From: Alitta virens | Lineage: Eukaryota; Annelida; Polychaeta; Phyllodocida; Nereididae | Assembly (NCBI GenBank): GCA_932294295.1 | Contig: OW028575.1 | Span: forward strand, 41,698,753-41,762,752 | DNA: 64,000 bases | Direction of reading: 5' to 3' | Part shown: positions 23,609-33,976 of the stretch, piece after piece | Numbering within the stretch: position 1 is the stretch's first letter | How the letters are laid out: every line of letters starts with the position of its first letter | Notes under the pieces: generated by a model | What the model was told of the DNA's origin: nothing | The model's database searches: none | What the model saw: only the letters and a program-made list of their open reading frames with translations | Program-made: the position numbers and the translations under genes

Positions 23609-25985
23609 CTAGCTAATCTAGTTACTGTCCTTAAGCGCATGGACCAGGCTGGCCTGCGTTTGAAGCCCAGTAAGTGTGAATTGTTTAGGAAAGAAGTGCC
23701 CTCTCTTGGCCATGTGGTAGGAGAAGCAGGGGTTAGGCCAGACCCTCGGAAAATTGAGGTTGTCAAGAATTGGCCAGAACCCCAAACCCTCCATGAGATT
23801 CGTAGTTTTGTGGGATTTGCATCATACTATAGAAAGTATGTGCCGGACTTTGCTGCACTAGCTGCCCCATTGCATGCCCTGATGACTCCCAAGGTCCCTT
23901 TCGAGTGGACCTCCGAATGTCAAAGGTCTTTTGAGGCCCTGATTAAGGCTTTAACCACTGCGCCAGTTTTGGCTTTGCCTCGGGAAGGCTGCCCTGTTAT
24001 TCTTGATACAGATGCTTCTGATCTAGCAATAGGTGGTGTTTTGTCCCAGGTAATTGAGGGAAAAGAACGTGTTGTTGCTTATGCATCTCAAGCTCTGTCG
24101 ACTAGCCAGAAAAATTACTGTACAACTTACAAGGAGCTTTTGGCCGTTGTCCGAATGGCTAAGATTTTTAGGCCTTATCTGTATGAACACGGATCAGTGC
24201 TTTTAAGGACTGACCACCGTGCCCTTGTTTGGTTGCAGAATTTTAAAGATGCGGAGGGCATGCTGGCCTGTTGGTTGGCATCTTTGGCTGAGTATGATTT
24301 CAGAATTGAATACAGGGAGGGTAAAAAGCACGTAACGCAGATGGTTGTTCTAGAATTCCTGTACGAAGGTGTAAGAGAGATGGTTGCCCTGATCCAGGGC
24401 ATGGTGACCAGGGAGTGATGGTGGCTCTTGTGCAGTGGAATGCTGACAAGTCCCACTTGTTGATGAAGCCATGGGAGCAGGCGCCATTGTGGCGCCAGGG
24501 ACAGGGGCCAGGGAGAGCTAGAGTTGTAGGCAGCGTAGGTGGTGTGGCTGAGGGATCAGCCAGGGCTGAGACAGTCTCTGGGAGTCAGCCAGTGGTGGCA
24601 GTTTCTGAGACCAGCCCCGTGGTGAGCAGTGAGGCGTCACCAGAAGTGGTGACTGCTCCACCGGAAGTGGGTGGCCCTGAACAATCTGAGGTCCTGGGTT
24701 CGAACTGGTTGAATGTGTGGACAAGGGAGGAGATTGTGGCTGCCCAAGCTCAGGATAGTGCGACTGCTTTGGCCGTGGATTGGCTGAAGGCAGGACAAAG
24801 GCCCTCCTATAGTGATATAGCAGATAGACCAGGAAGTGTCAGAGATATTTGGGCCCAGTTCAATTGGTTGCACTTAAAAGATGGAAAATTGTACAGAGAA
24901 CATAGATTGCCTAATGGTGAATATGTGGAGCAATTGGTGATCCCTTCTAAGTTGAGGCGAGCGATATTTGAGCAATTGCATACCTCACGGTTAGGGGGAC
25001 ATATGGGAATACATAGCACAGTGGCCAAGGTCCGGAGACGGTTCTATTGGCCAGGGTACAAGGAGGACATCGTCCGGTGGGTTGGATGGTGTGAGAACTG
25101 TCAAAAGCATAGACAGGCAGGAATAGGGTCCCATTACAACAGGTTCCTGTTGGGATGCCTATGGAAAGAATGGCAGTAGACATTGTAGGTCCTTTTCCAG
25201 TGACTAAGAAGGGGAATAAGGTCATTGTGGTTGTTGCTTATTATTTCACAAAATGGACAGAGGCTTTTGCCCTACCAAACCAAGAAGCCTACACTGTGGC
25301 TGACTGTTTGGTAACTCAGGTTGTTCTAAGGTTTGGAGCCCCATATCAGCTTCATAGTGATCAGGGCACCAACTTTGAGTCTAAGTTGTTACAGGAAATG
25401 TGTAAATTGCTTGGCATTGTTAAGACCAGGACGACTGCTTATCACCCCCAGAGCGATGGCTTAGTGGAAAGGTTCAATAGGTCCTTGCAGGACATGCTCT
25501 CTAAGTTAGTGAATGACTGCAGAGATGATTGGGATGATATTCTGCCTTATGTCATGTGTGCCTACAGAGCTACGCCCCAGCACTCAACGGGGGTTACTCC
25601 CAATAGGTTGATGCTTGGGAGAGAGGCCCCCCTGCCTGTTGACCTGTTGTATGGTCATGTCCTCCAGGATCAGCCATCTTGTACAATTGAGTATGTTGAA
25701 TGGATACGGTTAGCTATGGAAGATTCCTTTGAATGCTGTCGCCTAAAGCTGCGGAAATCAGCTCTGAATCAGGCGAAGCACTACAACAGATTGTCAAGCA
25801 ATCAGTCTCATGAACCTGGAGACTGGGTTTTACTGTTTTATCCGCCCCTGGCTAGGCAGAAACTTAGTTTGAAGTTTTTAGGGCCTTACAGGGTGGTGAA
25901 GAAAGTGGGGGAGGTTAATTATGAAATCGTGGCTCCTGCAACTGGGAAATCTCGAATTGTGCACATTGATCAGCTGAAGCCATAA
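23609..25985 (+). pseudogene. Truncated pol (RT end, RNase H, integrase) of the defective Ty3 element
   Basis: Sequence enters pol abruptly near 23609 at the RT thumb (RLKPSKCELF, then LGHVVGEAGV). Protease and the RT palm with its DD motif are absent, so an internal deletion of roughly a kilobase is inferred. RNase H follows (ILDTDASDLAIGGVLSQ, YKELLAVV, LRTDHRAL). The frame changes at about 24333 and again near 25140. The integrase has its HHCC zinc region in the middle frame (HMGIHSTVAKVRRRFYWP, CENCQKH) and its core in the last frame (25155-25985). There D9, D69 and E105 of that frame give a D,D-35-E spacing, ending in IVHIDQLKP. The element cannot make a working polyprotein. Confidence 0.9.
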
Positions 25986-27534
25986 CTGGCTGAAGTACGT
26001 GAGGCTGATGTAGCTAGAATTCCTGATTTGCCCTTGACTGACCCGTACACAGACCCCTTTCTCTATGATGAGCGTCAGAATGAGCCCCCCTCTGAAAAAG
26101 AGCAGGATCCGCCTCTGACGTGATCTGGGGAAATGCGAGATGGTGTACTTCGGAGTGCAGTGAGGCCAGCAGCAGCATCCTCTGAACACGTGATGCTGGG
26201 AGATAATGCGGCGCCCCCAAACGCTGATGCAGCGCCGTCTACCCACGTGGGTACAGGCCGCAGAGAAGCGCCCAGGTTGACGCCTGCAAACCACATGGAA
26301 TGTGGCAGGAAAATGGGTCACCCTGGCTGGCTGATGATTCCAGACTGAATCCTGAGGCTGAGCCCTTTATTGCAAAGAGGCTGAGACAGCCACCTGACAG
26401 ATATGGTCACAACATTGGATTTGATTAAGGTTCACTAATTCTGTCGTCTATACAGCGAAAATATGTATAGAGTGAATTTTGTATAATTGGCAGTTATTTT
26501 TGATCGAGTGGGATCCCCTTGCTAATTTTAGTGAGTTACTTTTGCATTAATACGGAGTAGGCTAGCGAAACTGTCCGGAAAGGAGTGAATCAGCTTAAGA
26601 ATTCTGTAGGGCAAATTTTAATTCTTTAAGTTGTACCCTGTACCTGATATGGTTTTCCAACGAAAGTGTCATTGTGACATGACCTTTCTCCGAAGGTTTT
26701 ATTCACTCGCCTAGTGATTTATGTGTGACTTTAACTTCTAATAGGAATATCTCTCATATTTTTAATAAGATTGCGGAAACATGGGTGTCTTGTCTTGCTC
26801 AGATTTGTGAGCATGTTGCTGTGAAAAACTGAGTTATTGTAAAAAGTCGGTCTGATACTTTTTCGGTGCCCTAGCAGTGGTTTTTTGCTGTAGTATGTCA
26901 GCTGTAATTTCTAGAGATAGGAATAGCTGTTTTTATGTGGTAATTTGTCAGATAGTGTGTTTCTTTCTCTGAGTTTTATCATGTAACGGTTTGGCACATG
27001 ACACATTGTGCTGGTTTAATGGATGATGTCAGTTATGGAGTTGCGAAACTTGTTAGTTTTGGGTCTATTCCATTGGGTGGGTCCTGCAAGGTCCTAGATA
27101 CAGATTCCATTAATTTTGTATGTTGACACTTTTGAGTGTTTGTTGGCAGGTTGGGGTTTCTTTGTCTGAAGAAAACACGTGTTTCTTGTTAGTCAAATCC
27201 CGCCAAAAAGTGCCTGGACTTTTGACCTCGGCCATTAAAGGTCATTACTTCAGCAAGTTGGCACAAAGGGGTGTCTGTTCAGATGGTTCCAACACCCCCC
27301 TTGGTTGGCAGATTGACCAAGTTGATCCTTCATTTATGAGGGGGGGATGGGGTTAATGATGCCAAAATTCCATATTTGGAGAATTTTATTGCCTGTGGGG
27401 GGAAAGACATAGTGACGCAGGACCTCCTTGCATCACTCCTTTCTTGAATTTCATTCAGAAAGGACGTACGCACGCTGCCCTTGGCAAAGAATTTGTTGTG
27501 TCTTTGAGAAATTGATTGAATTTGTTCTTTAAAT
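25986..27534 (+). other. Non-coding spacer of the Ty3 element with a displaced polypurine tract
   Basis: About 1.5 kb without a convincing frame. The first 130 bases continue in an acidic pol-tail-like frame after the stop. A G-rich polypurine-like tract lies at 27338-27352, the kind normally found right before a 3' LTR, but the 3' LTR starts 2.5 kb further on. Confidence 0.5.
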
Positions 27535-29240
27535 ATGGATATGGACTGCAGTGAGCTAGCTGATGTGGTTATGCAGGCCCTAGACGCTGCAGGAGTGGAT
27601 CTCCAGGTGACAGTGGAAGAAAATGAGGTGGAGGCTGTCTGTGGTCGCCACTTGGACTATCAGGGGGCAACCCCAGTCCTTGGACAGGAGACCACTCCAG
27701 CACGCCGTCCAGGAGCAACCCCAGTCTTCGAGCAGGAGGCAATTGCTCCAGTTGACGTTCAGGGGGAAACCCCAGTCAACCAGGAGTACTGGACAGTGGA
27801 GAGGGAGCAGGAGGCCCAACGGCACATGTGGGCCTTCATGGAGTCCAGGGCATATGAGCCCATTGGAGTGGCAGGCCAGGCCCCGGAACTCGTTCGGTTC
27901 CGCTGGCTTGTCCAGGCTAAGCCCTTACAGGAGGACATGGCAGTCCTCCTCCAATGGATCCGGGATGAGCTGGGGGACGTTCTCCGAGACATGGCCGACC
28001 GGGCGTGGTATGCTGGGTCTCCCCAGGCCCAATGGACCACCCCTTCCTCGGCCCAGACGACCTCCTACGCGAAAGCAGTCAGGGTTGGTGGGGATTGTGA
28101 GGAGGCCTCGTTACTGGGCCCCTACAGCCCCATCACACCCCCGCCGGGCAGCCCAGCAGCAGAGGATGAGGAAAATCGAACCCTGGACCAGGCCCCAGAA
28201 GACCCCGTCATCAGTACTGATGACACTGAGGCAAGGGTGTCAGTTCCAGAGTCCCCCAGTGATGCTGTCGCCCCGGACATGGGGGCTCTGTCGCCTCCCC
28301 GGTCTCTGTGGCTCCTTCCCCAGTCCCCGTGGCCCAGTCCCCCAGTGCCTCCCCTCAGGAGTCTCCCTTGCCTGGTCGGTATACGACCTGGATTTCTACG
28401 TTGCCGGCTGGAGCGGAGGGAAGTGCTACCCCCAGCGAGGTTTCCTCTAGTCCTACCCCTTCCTGTGTCCATCCGGTCCGGACGTCCCAGGAGGCCTTCC
28501 CTTGTGCTCGTTGCACTAAGGTAGTGACCTCCAGGAAGGCCCTGAGTCGCCACATGGCGACCTAGCACCATGCCTCTTACCTGGGGTACCAGTTCCTTAG
28601 GTGCACAGTTGGATTTGTGGCGGACCGGAAGTCCAATTTCCGCCGCCACCTGGAATTGCAGCACAGGGCAACCCGGAGGGAGGCTGAGAGGGTTGTGGCC
28701 GCTACAGCCCTGGAAGAAATCAGGGGACCTCATACTGACGCGTCCCTGGCTTCCCGGCCATCCCCCATGAGGACCCAGGTGGTTCCCACCCTGACATGGA
28801 CGCCGTCCATGTCCTCCCAGACGATGGTCAAGATGACAACGACAGGGAGGGCCCTCGCCCCCGCCACTGGGCCTTCCTGCTCTTCTCCCCCACGGGCTCT
28901 GAGGAAGAGAAAGGAGAACACAAGGATGGGGCTGCTCCCCTTGGAGATGACCCGGAGGAACGGGTGCAGGACCTCCTGAAAGACCTGGTGAGGGCCCGGG
29001 CCCAGATAGCGGCCAATGCCTGAGAAAAGGGACGAAGCGAACCGACAGAAAGATGGGGCCCTCAAGGAGTTGGAGGCCGAGAGACGGAGGCGCCGGGACG
29101 CTGAAAGACAGGCCGACCTCCTCTTGGAAGAAGTGACCAGGATGTCGGAGGAGCGGTGCCGGATGTGGAAGGAGCTCCGCCGGGTGTCCCAACCCTTAGT
29201 CTTCCCATCCGGCTCCCCCAGCCTCCGGTGTGTGGCCTGA
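27535..29240 (+). pseudogene. Extra ORF after pol: C2H2 fingers plus coiled coil, frameshifted
   Basis: An ATG at 27535 opens an acidic, Pro/Glu-rich frame (about 250 codons). It contains three related segments resembling GATPVLGQE/GATPVFEQE/GETPVNQE, then a helical part with AVLLQWIRDELGDVL. The frame shifts near 28300 and continues as a finger FPCARCTKVVTSRKALSRHM. That finger has C-x2-C-x12-H-x4-H spacing with an in-frame TAG inside the last gap. A second finger-like unit (RKSNFRRHLELQH) keeps the first Cys and both His, but the second Cys codon is missing. After two more frame changes an acidic stretch leads into a strongly charged coiled coil (about 28970-29200, with KELEAERRRRRDAERQADLL). 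I do not recognise the protein. It lies between pol and the 3' LTR, where env or accessory genes sit in related elements. GC content is visibly higher than in the host DNA. Confidence 0.6.
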
Positions 29241-29865
29241 TACTTGGGCCCCACTGCCCCTGGTTAACATCCCCAGACAACGACCCCCAGATGCCAACCG
29301 GAACTGTCCCTGGATGATGAACTGAACCCAGGAGTGTCCATCTTTGTAGTGATTTCAACGCGCCAGAGTCTGACAGTTGACCTGACAAGGTCACGGTTTG
29401 ACAGCTGTCAGCCGGTGTATGGCTATGAACTGTAACTAGTCCCAGGACTGTGTGAGTGGACTGTGTCTCTGGAGTGTGACTGACAGCTCCCCCGGAGCTA
29501 GTGCCCTGTGACAGGGACCCGGAGAATTGACTATGTTTTAAGAAAAGTGTGAAATCATTGTGGACTCTTGTGGACTTTGACGGAAAGCCGTATTTTTGTG
29601 CCAGTAATGGCCTTATTATGTGCTTGGTGTTATGTATTTGTGTCCAGCTATCATTGGGCTGGGATGGGTTGTTGATGTTGTTGATGCAATGTTGTTGCTT
29701 ATGACATGTCTGCCCTGACCGCTAGCCAAATCGTCCTACTCATTGTTAGCCAGTGGTGGATACTTTGTTAAAAGTCACTGCTGATGCTGCCTAAATCCCC
29801 CCGTAAACATTGGTGATTAGGTCTCCTCTGGGCTCTTCCGGAGGCATGTGGACATGCCTCATTAT
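29241..29865 (+). other. Non-coding end of the Ty3 internal region
   Basis: No frame or known motif. A perfect-arm palindrome AGGCATGTGGACATGCCT (29842-29859) lies 6 bases before the 3' LTR, where a polypurine tract would be expected and none is seen. Confidence 0.45.
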
Positions 29866-30130
29866 TGTGATGACCTGGAATCCGTTTTTTGAATGTTACC
29901 CGTTCCCATGACCCCAGTGACGTCTGTGCGAGGCCGTTGACCTAGAATGTGGGGCATTTCCTATGCCCCAGTAAGGGGAGCACGTGATAGAGGTGTGGTT
30001 GGGTTCCTATTGGCCAGAGTGGGCTACAGGGGGCTACAGGGATGCTGGCAGCATCAGTTTGGTCCAGAATAGTGAATAGACAGGACGTTTGGCTAGGGCA
30101 GGGCCAATAAAGCTCCAAAATGCATTCTTT
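29866..30130 (+). repeat. 3' LTR of the Ty3 element, first part
   Basis: Matches the first 265 or so bases of the 5' LTR and breaks after GCATTCTTT where the Ngaro element begins. Confidence 0.9.
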
Positions 30131-30263
30131 ACATAGAGACAAGTTAAAAGTTGAAACAGAGAAAATTATAAATCAGTAACAGTAAAGTAGTAATAGAAGT
30201 TATGTAAGAAATATTGCGAGATCTACACAAAGTCCTCGAGGGGTTCCCTGAGGGCGCCATAGC
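30131..30263 (-). repeat. Ngaro split direct repeat B2
   Basis: 133 bp, starting ACATAGAGAC and ending GCGCCATAGC on the plus strand. It is repeated at 30678-30810. It forms the 3' terminus of the element. Confidence 0.9.
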
Positions 30264-30291
30264 CGATGGAGGAGATAGGGGTGGAGGCGGG

Positions 30292-30449
30292 ATGTAGATT
30301 AAAGTTGTAGTGATTTGTCTGGCGTGCTAGTAAGATGGCGGAGCGTTGAAGATGACCTAGAAAGATCACGTGATTGGTGGCGCCGCCAGCGTAGCTAAAA
30401 ATAGATTTTCCCGCCAACAAAAATTACGCTGTCAGGCCAACGTATTGTT
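30292..30449 (-). repeat. Ngaro split direct repeat A2
   Basis: 158 bp, matching 35748-35905 nearly base for base. It is separated from B2 by 28 bases. The 228 bases between A2 and B1 (30450-30677) have no recognisable content. Confidence 0.9.
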
Positions 30450-30677
30450 TTTTGTTGACAAGAACTCAAAGAGAATTGGAAATAGATAAATTTTATTAAT
30501 ATAATAATTGAAATAATAATGAAGTTAAACAGTTCAATTGTACAAGTAGTTTGCAGAATTTAAATTTACCGGTATATTGCATAAGTGGTAAATAATACTA
30601 AATGGTAAGTACATGTGAAATAAAGAGAAGTAGACTAGCTAAATTCTACAATACTACATGAGACAATTTAAGGTTGA

Positions 30678-30810
30678 ACATAGAGACAAGTTAAAAGTTG
30701 AAACAGAGAAAATTATAAATCAGTAACAGTAAAGTAGTAATAGAAGTTATGTAAGAAATATTGCGAGATCTACACAAAGTCCTCGAGGGGTTCCCTGAGG
30801 GCGCCATAGC
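30678..30810 (-). repeat. Ngaro split direct repeat B1
   Basis: Second copy of the 133-bp B repeat, lying between the recombinase ORF side and A2. Confidence 0.9.
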
Positions 30811-30845
30811 GAAGCAAAACCCCAAAGAGCTCACCGCCAACGGCC

Positions 30846-31172
30846 CACCCATATACATGGAGTGAGAAGCATAGCGGGTCCCATTGGAATCTGATCTGAT
30901 GAAGCAGTTGCAGAAGTCTCACCCATATACATGGAGTAAGATAATATTGTTGATGCCTCGATGGTGTCACCCATATACATGGAGTGACAACGGAGAGTTA
31001 CATGATGAAATGTCAAATAAGTCTCACCCATATACATGGAGTAAGAGAAAGCTTTTGGCGATTGCAGACCTGTTGATGGTTCGATGATGTCATATACAGC
31101 TCACCCATATGTATTAACCAGGAACATTGTTGGCTCACCACAGTTTGATGATTCCACCCATATACATGGAGT
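30846..31172. repeat. Interspersed array of an 18-bp repeat inside the Ngaro element
   Basis: CACCCATATACATGGAGT occurs exactly at 30846-30863, 30920-30937, 30968-30985, 31025-31042 and 31155-31172, with a partial copy at 31102-31115. The spacers are unrelated and 30-60 bases long (112 across the partial copy). The core CCATATACATGG is nearly self-complementary. Several copies are extended by TCA before and GA/AAG after. It lies in the 3' non-coding part of the element, between recombinase and B1. The function is unknown. Confidence 0.92.
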
Positions 31173-31205
31173 GGCAATGTAGTTATGCTGATGGAGTGAC
31201 TGCAG

Positions 31206-32060
31206 TTATTGCGGAAGTGTAATGTTACTTGAACGAATGTAGCCTTTGAAGGCATCGCTCTTCCAACGACCAGCTGATCGGATAGTCTGGTCCGCATGAT
31301 TGTCCTGGGCCAGCTGAGTGGCTCTACCTACTCGGAATGAGTGGGTATTATATTTGTATTCTGGTAGGCCTGCCATGGATAAGGTTAATCTAAGGAAATG
31401 GCTGAACTGCAGGCGAGTGACGGGGGATTGATTGTAATGGAGAAATACTGGGCCAGGGGCTATGCAGCGTAATGATAAATAGGATCTGACTGCCAGGACA
31501 GGACAGTAGGGAATGTCGGGAACGGCCTGGACAGTAAGGGAAGGGGTATGGTGTTTACTGTGTTTGTAGGACACAAAATTAATTTGCAGATGGGTAGGGC
31601 ACACTTGGAGCTGGTGGCACTGTAGGGTGTGCTGAGGGTTCGATGACACGACAACCTCGCCTGCACGGAGGCAGGCATGGAAAGTGATGAGGTAGATGGC
31701 TTTCCACAGCTGGGATTCATAGTTTGATTGAGCACAAAAGGTAATAGCATCCACGAGCCTGTGCAAGATGTGGCGATCTATTGGTAATAATTTGTCAGCT
31801 GGGGCACTGGGCCGTATATTGCTTACCCCCTGCAAGGCTTTAGTAACTAAGAAGGATGCGGCAGGATCGTTATACTGATGTAATTTATGGACGAATGATA
31901 TAGCTGACACATAAGTCTGAATTGTGCGATATTTGAGGCCTCTCTGGTGTAGATGGACCACAAATAGGGAAATTGTGTTTGGGGTGGCTGGCAGCGGAGA
32001 GTGATGTAATAGAGTGGAATTTGTGAATTGGTGAAATGACTCCCAGTGGTGTTGATACAT
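31206..32060 (-). CDS. Ngaro tyrosine recombinase
   Basis: 284 codons from the ATG at 32060. An N-terminal SAM-like core-binding part (YRTIQTYVSAISFVHKLH) precedes the catalytic domain. The recognisable active-site positions are the first Arg in ACLRAGEV, the H-x-x-R box HSFRVGRAT, and a C-terminal GRWKSDAFKGYI holding the conserved W and the nucleophile Tyr. The frame is uninterrupted, and the start lies 29 bases after the RT stop, suggesting one transcript. In this family the enzyme integrates a circular cDNA by recombination. Length and motif set are normal for Ngaro/DIRS recombinases. Confidence 0.92.
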   Translation of the reverse strand: MYQHHWESFHQFTNSTLLHHSPLPATPNTISLFVVHLHQRGLKYRTIQTYVSAISFVHKLHQYNDPAASFLVTKALQGVSNIRPSAPADKLLPIDRHILHRLVDAITFCAQSNYESQLWKAIYLITFHACLRAGEVVVSSNPQHTLQCHQLQVCPTHLQINFVSYKHSKHHTPSLTVQAVPDIPYCPVLAVRSYLSLRCIAPGPVFLHYNQSPVTRLQFSHFLRLTLSMAGLPEYKYNTHSFRVGRATQLAQDNHADQTIRSAGRWKSDAFKGYIRSSNITLPQ

Positions 32061-32089
32061 TTTTGCTGTTGATGGTTGGAGTGAGGACT

Positions 32090-33976
32090 CTAGGAGCTGT
32101 CTAAGTCCAGACTGAAGTTTTGCGGCAGCAGGTGTTGTGGGATTGCTGTTGGCCTCCGCTGCATACCATATTGACGAAGAAGGTTGTCTGTGTGGTTCTG
32201 TCGGGATAAAGAGTCACAGAGTAAATTATTAACACCTGGGATGTGTTTGCAGCATAAAACGATGTTGGCTCTTAATAATACTAGAACTAATGGTCGAATG
32301 ATTTGCATTGTTATGTTGCACTTAGATGATTGTTTGTTAACTATTTCGACCACAGCAATATTGTCAGTGAAGAAAGTGACATGCGAGTTTATTAAGTTAT
32401 CGGCAAACATGGCTATGGCGATGAAGATAGGATATAACTCTAGGATTACAATGTTTAGGTCTTGCCACTCCGCTGGCCATAACCCGGACATCCATTGTGA
32501 TTGATATGTTATCCCATAACCGGCTTTTGAAGAATCTGAGCAGAATGTTGTAGTGAGTAATGGGGAATGATTTGTACGGGATATCATGGTGACTCCGTTG
32601 TATTTGCTCATGAAGTCAAGCCACATGGCTAAATCTAACTTGGCGGTTCTGGTGAGCCGAAGGTAATAATAAGGCTTATTAACACCAATAGTTAGGTTAT
32701 GGAGTCTTCTTAGAAACGCTCTTCCAGCTGGGATGACTCTTGTAGTAAACTGAAGTTTACCGATGATCGATTTTATGTCCCTAAGAGTGATCTTGGATAG
32801 GGTCAAGACATTTTGTACATCCTGTGAATATGTAGTTAGTTTATCAAGAGGCAATCTTGCTTCCATGGCCACTGAGTCTAATTCTAAGCCCAAGAATGTG
32901 AGGATGTGGGATGGCCCTTCGGTTTTGTTTTGAGCAATGGGCACTGAAAGTTGTGTGCATAGATGCAAAAAGGTATGCAAGTCTCGTTTGCAACGTTCGA
33001 ATGATGGTTGGATGAATAGAAAGTCATCCAATACCTTAACCACAGAAGTCATGGAAAACTTATGTTTTAAAATCCAGATAATGGCATCCGAGAATTGCTC
33101 AAATATACGACAAGATGAGGCTGCGCCCATGCACAACATCTTGTCATAGTAATACTTTCCATCAAAGCGAAAACCCAGGAGATTGTAGTGGTCAGGATGA
33201 AGTGGTATAATTCTAAATGCGTCGGCGATATCAGCTTTAGCAAGATAGGCATTAGGAGAGTGAAGTTGAATTAGATGGATGGCATCGTTTAGAGTTTGAT
33301 ATTTCACTGAGGTTAGCTCGGAAGGTATATTGTAGTTCACTGACTGGTTGTCGTAAGGGAAGGACAGATTGTGTATCAGTCTGTATTTTCCAGGAGTTTT
33401 CTTTGGGATCAAGGCTAATGGTGAAGTTTTGAAGTTGGGGAGAGGAGGAGATAAAAATGGGCCACTGATGCGGTTTAACTTTAATTCGGCATGCAACTTT
33501 TGCTGGACTATGTCATGATATTTTACAATGGAATCAGAGTTTTTCGAAACCAAAGATGTTTGTGGGCCTTGAAACCCAAGCCGGAAACCTCCGGAAAATC
33601 CTGAAATGATGGTTTGCTTATCGGGGTAACTTTGTAGATATTTATCGAGAGCTGCGATGTTTACTGGGCTTGGAAGCCTGGGACTTGCGGTGGTCGTCGT
33701 CCGAATAGTAGTTGTCATGCTTGTGTTTGTGCTTGCGGTCACTCTTGTAGGTCGTGTTGCCGATGTTGCACTTGTTAAAGGCGGGGTGTCCCTTGCCGCA
33801 CTTATAGCAAGCGTGCTTGTAAGTGCACCTTTGGTTGGTGCAACGAACGCCTTCCTTGTGGTAGGCGAAGCAGTACCCAGGTGGAACCCGGGCGAAGGAG
33901 TTGTCCTGCTGGGCCTGTCCACGAAAGGGCTTCTTCGTCCTGTCGACGGATCTGACCAGAAAAGCCTCTCGTTCAA
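32090..33976 (-). CDS. Ngaro reverse transcriptase-RNase H
   Basis: An open frame of 628 codons. It has no ATG at its 5' limit (it opens at a TTG) and overlaps the gag-like frame by 335 bases, so it is probably reached by frameshifting or an internal start. The first 95 or so residues are the low-complexity antisense of coding constraint in the overlap. RT motifs follow: LALIPKKTPGKYRLIHNLS, AKADIADAFRIIPLHP, MGAASSCRIFEQFSDAI, then the catalytic VLDDFLFI. The RNase H region has FCSDSSKAGYG, LELYPIFIA and FFTDNIAVVE, ending in HIPGVNNLLCDSLSR. The frame has no stop or shift. Confidence 0.9.
   Translation of the reverse strand: MNERLFWSDPSTGRRSPFVDRPSRTTPSPGFHLGTASPTTRKAFVAPTKGALTSTLAISAARDTPPLTSATSATRPTRVTASTNTSMTTTIRTTTTASPRLPSPVNIAALDKYLQSYPDKQTIISGFSGGFRLGFQGPQTSLVSKNSDSIVKYHDIVQQKLHAELKLNRISGPFLSPPLPNFKTSPLALIPKKTPGKYRLIHNLSFPYDNQSVNYNIPSELTSVKYQTLNDAIHLIQLHSPNAYLAKADIADAFRIIPLHPDHYNLLGFRFDGKYYYDKMLCMGAASSCRIFEQFSDAIIWILKHKFSMTSVVKVLDDFLFIQPSFERCKRDLHTFLHLCTQLSVPIAQNKTEGPSHILTFLGLELDSVAMEARLPLDKLTTYSQDVQNVLTLSKITLRDIKSIIGKLQFTTRVIPAGRAFLRRLHNLTIGVNKPYYYLRLTRTAKLDLAMWLDFMSKYNGVTMISRTNHSPLLTTTFCSDSSKAGYGITYQSQWMSGLWPAEWQDLNIVILELYPIFIAIAMFADNLINSHVTFFTDNIAVVEIVNKQSSKCNITMQIIRPLVLVLLRANIVLCCKHIPGVNNLLCDSLSRQNHTDNLLRQYGMQRRPTAIPQHLLPQNFSLDLDSS

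Noticed and set aside
28122..29192. 356-codon minus-strand frame rich in Pro, Gly and Arg
   Set aside because: It is the antisense of the GC-rich zinc-finger/coiled-coil ORF; the composition is explained by the opposite strand.
30846..31172. Regularly repeated short motif that could suggest a CRISPR array
   Set aside because: Spacers vary from 30 to 112 bases, repeats are only 18 bp, and the host is an animal; the array lies inside a Ngaro retrotransposon.
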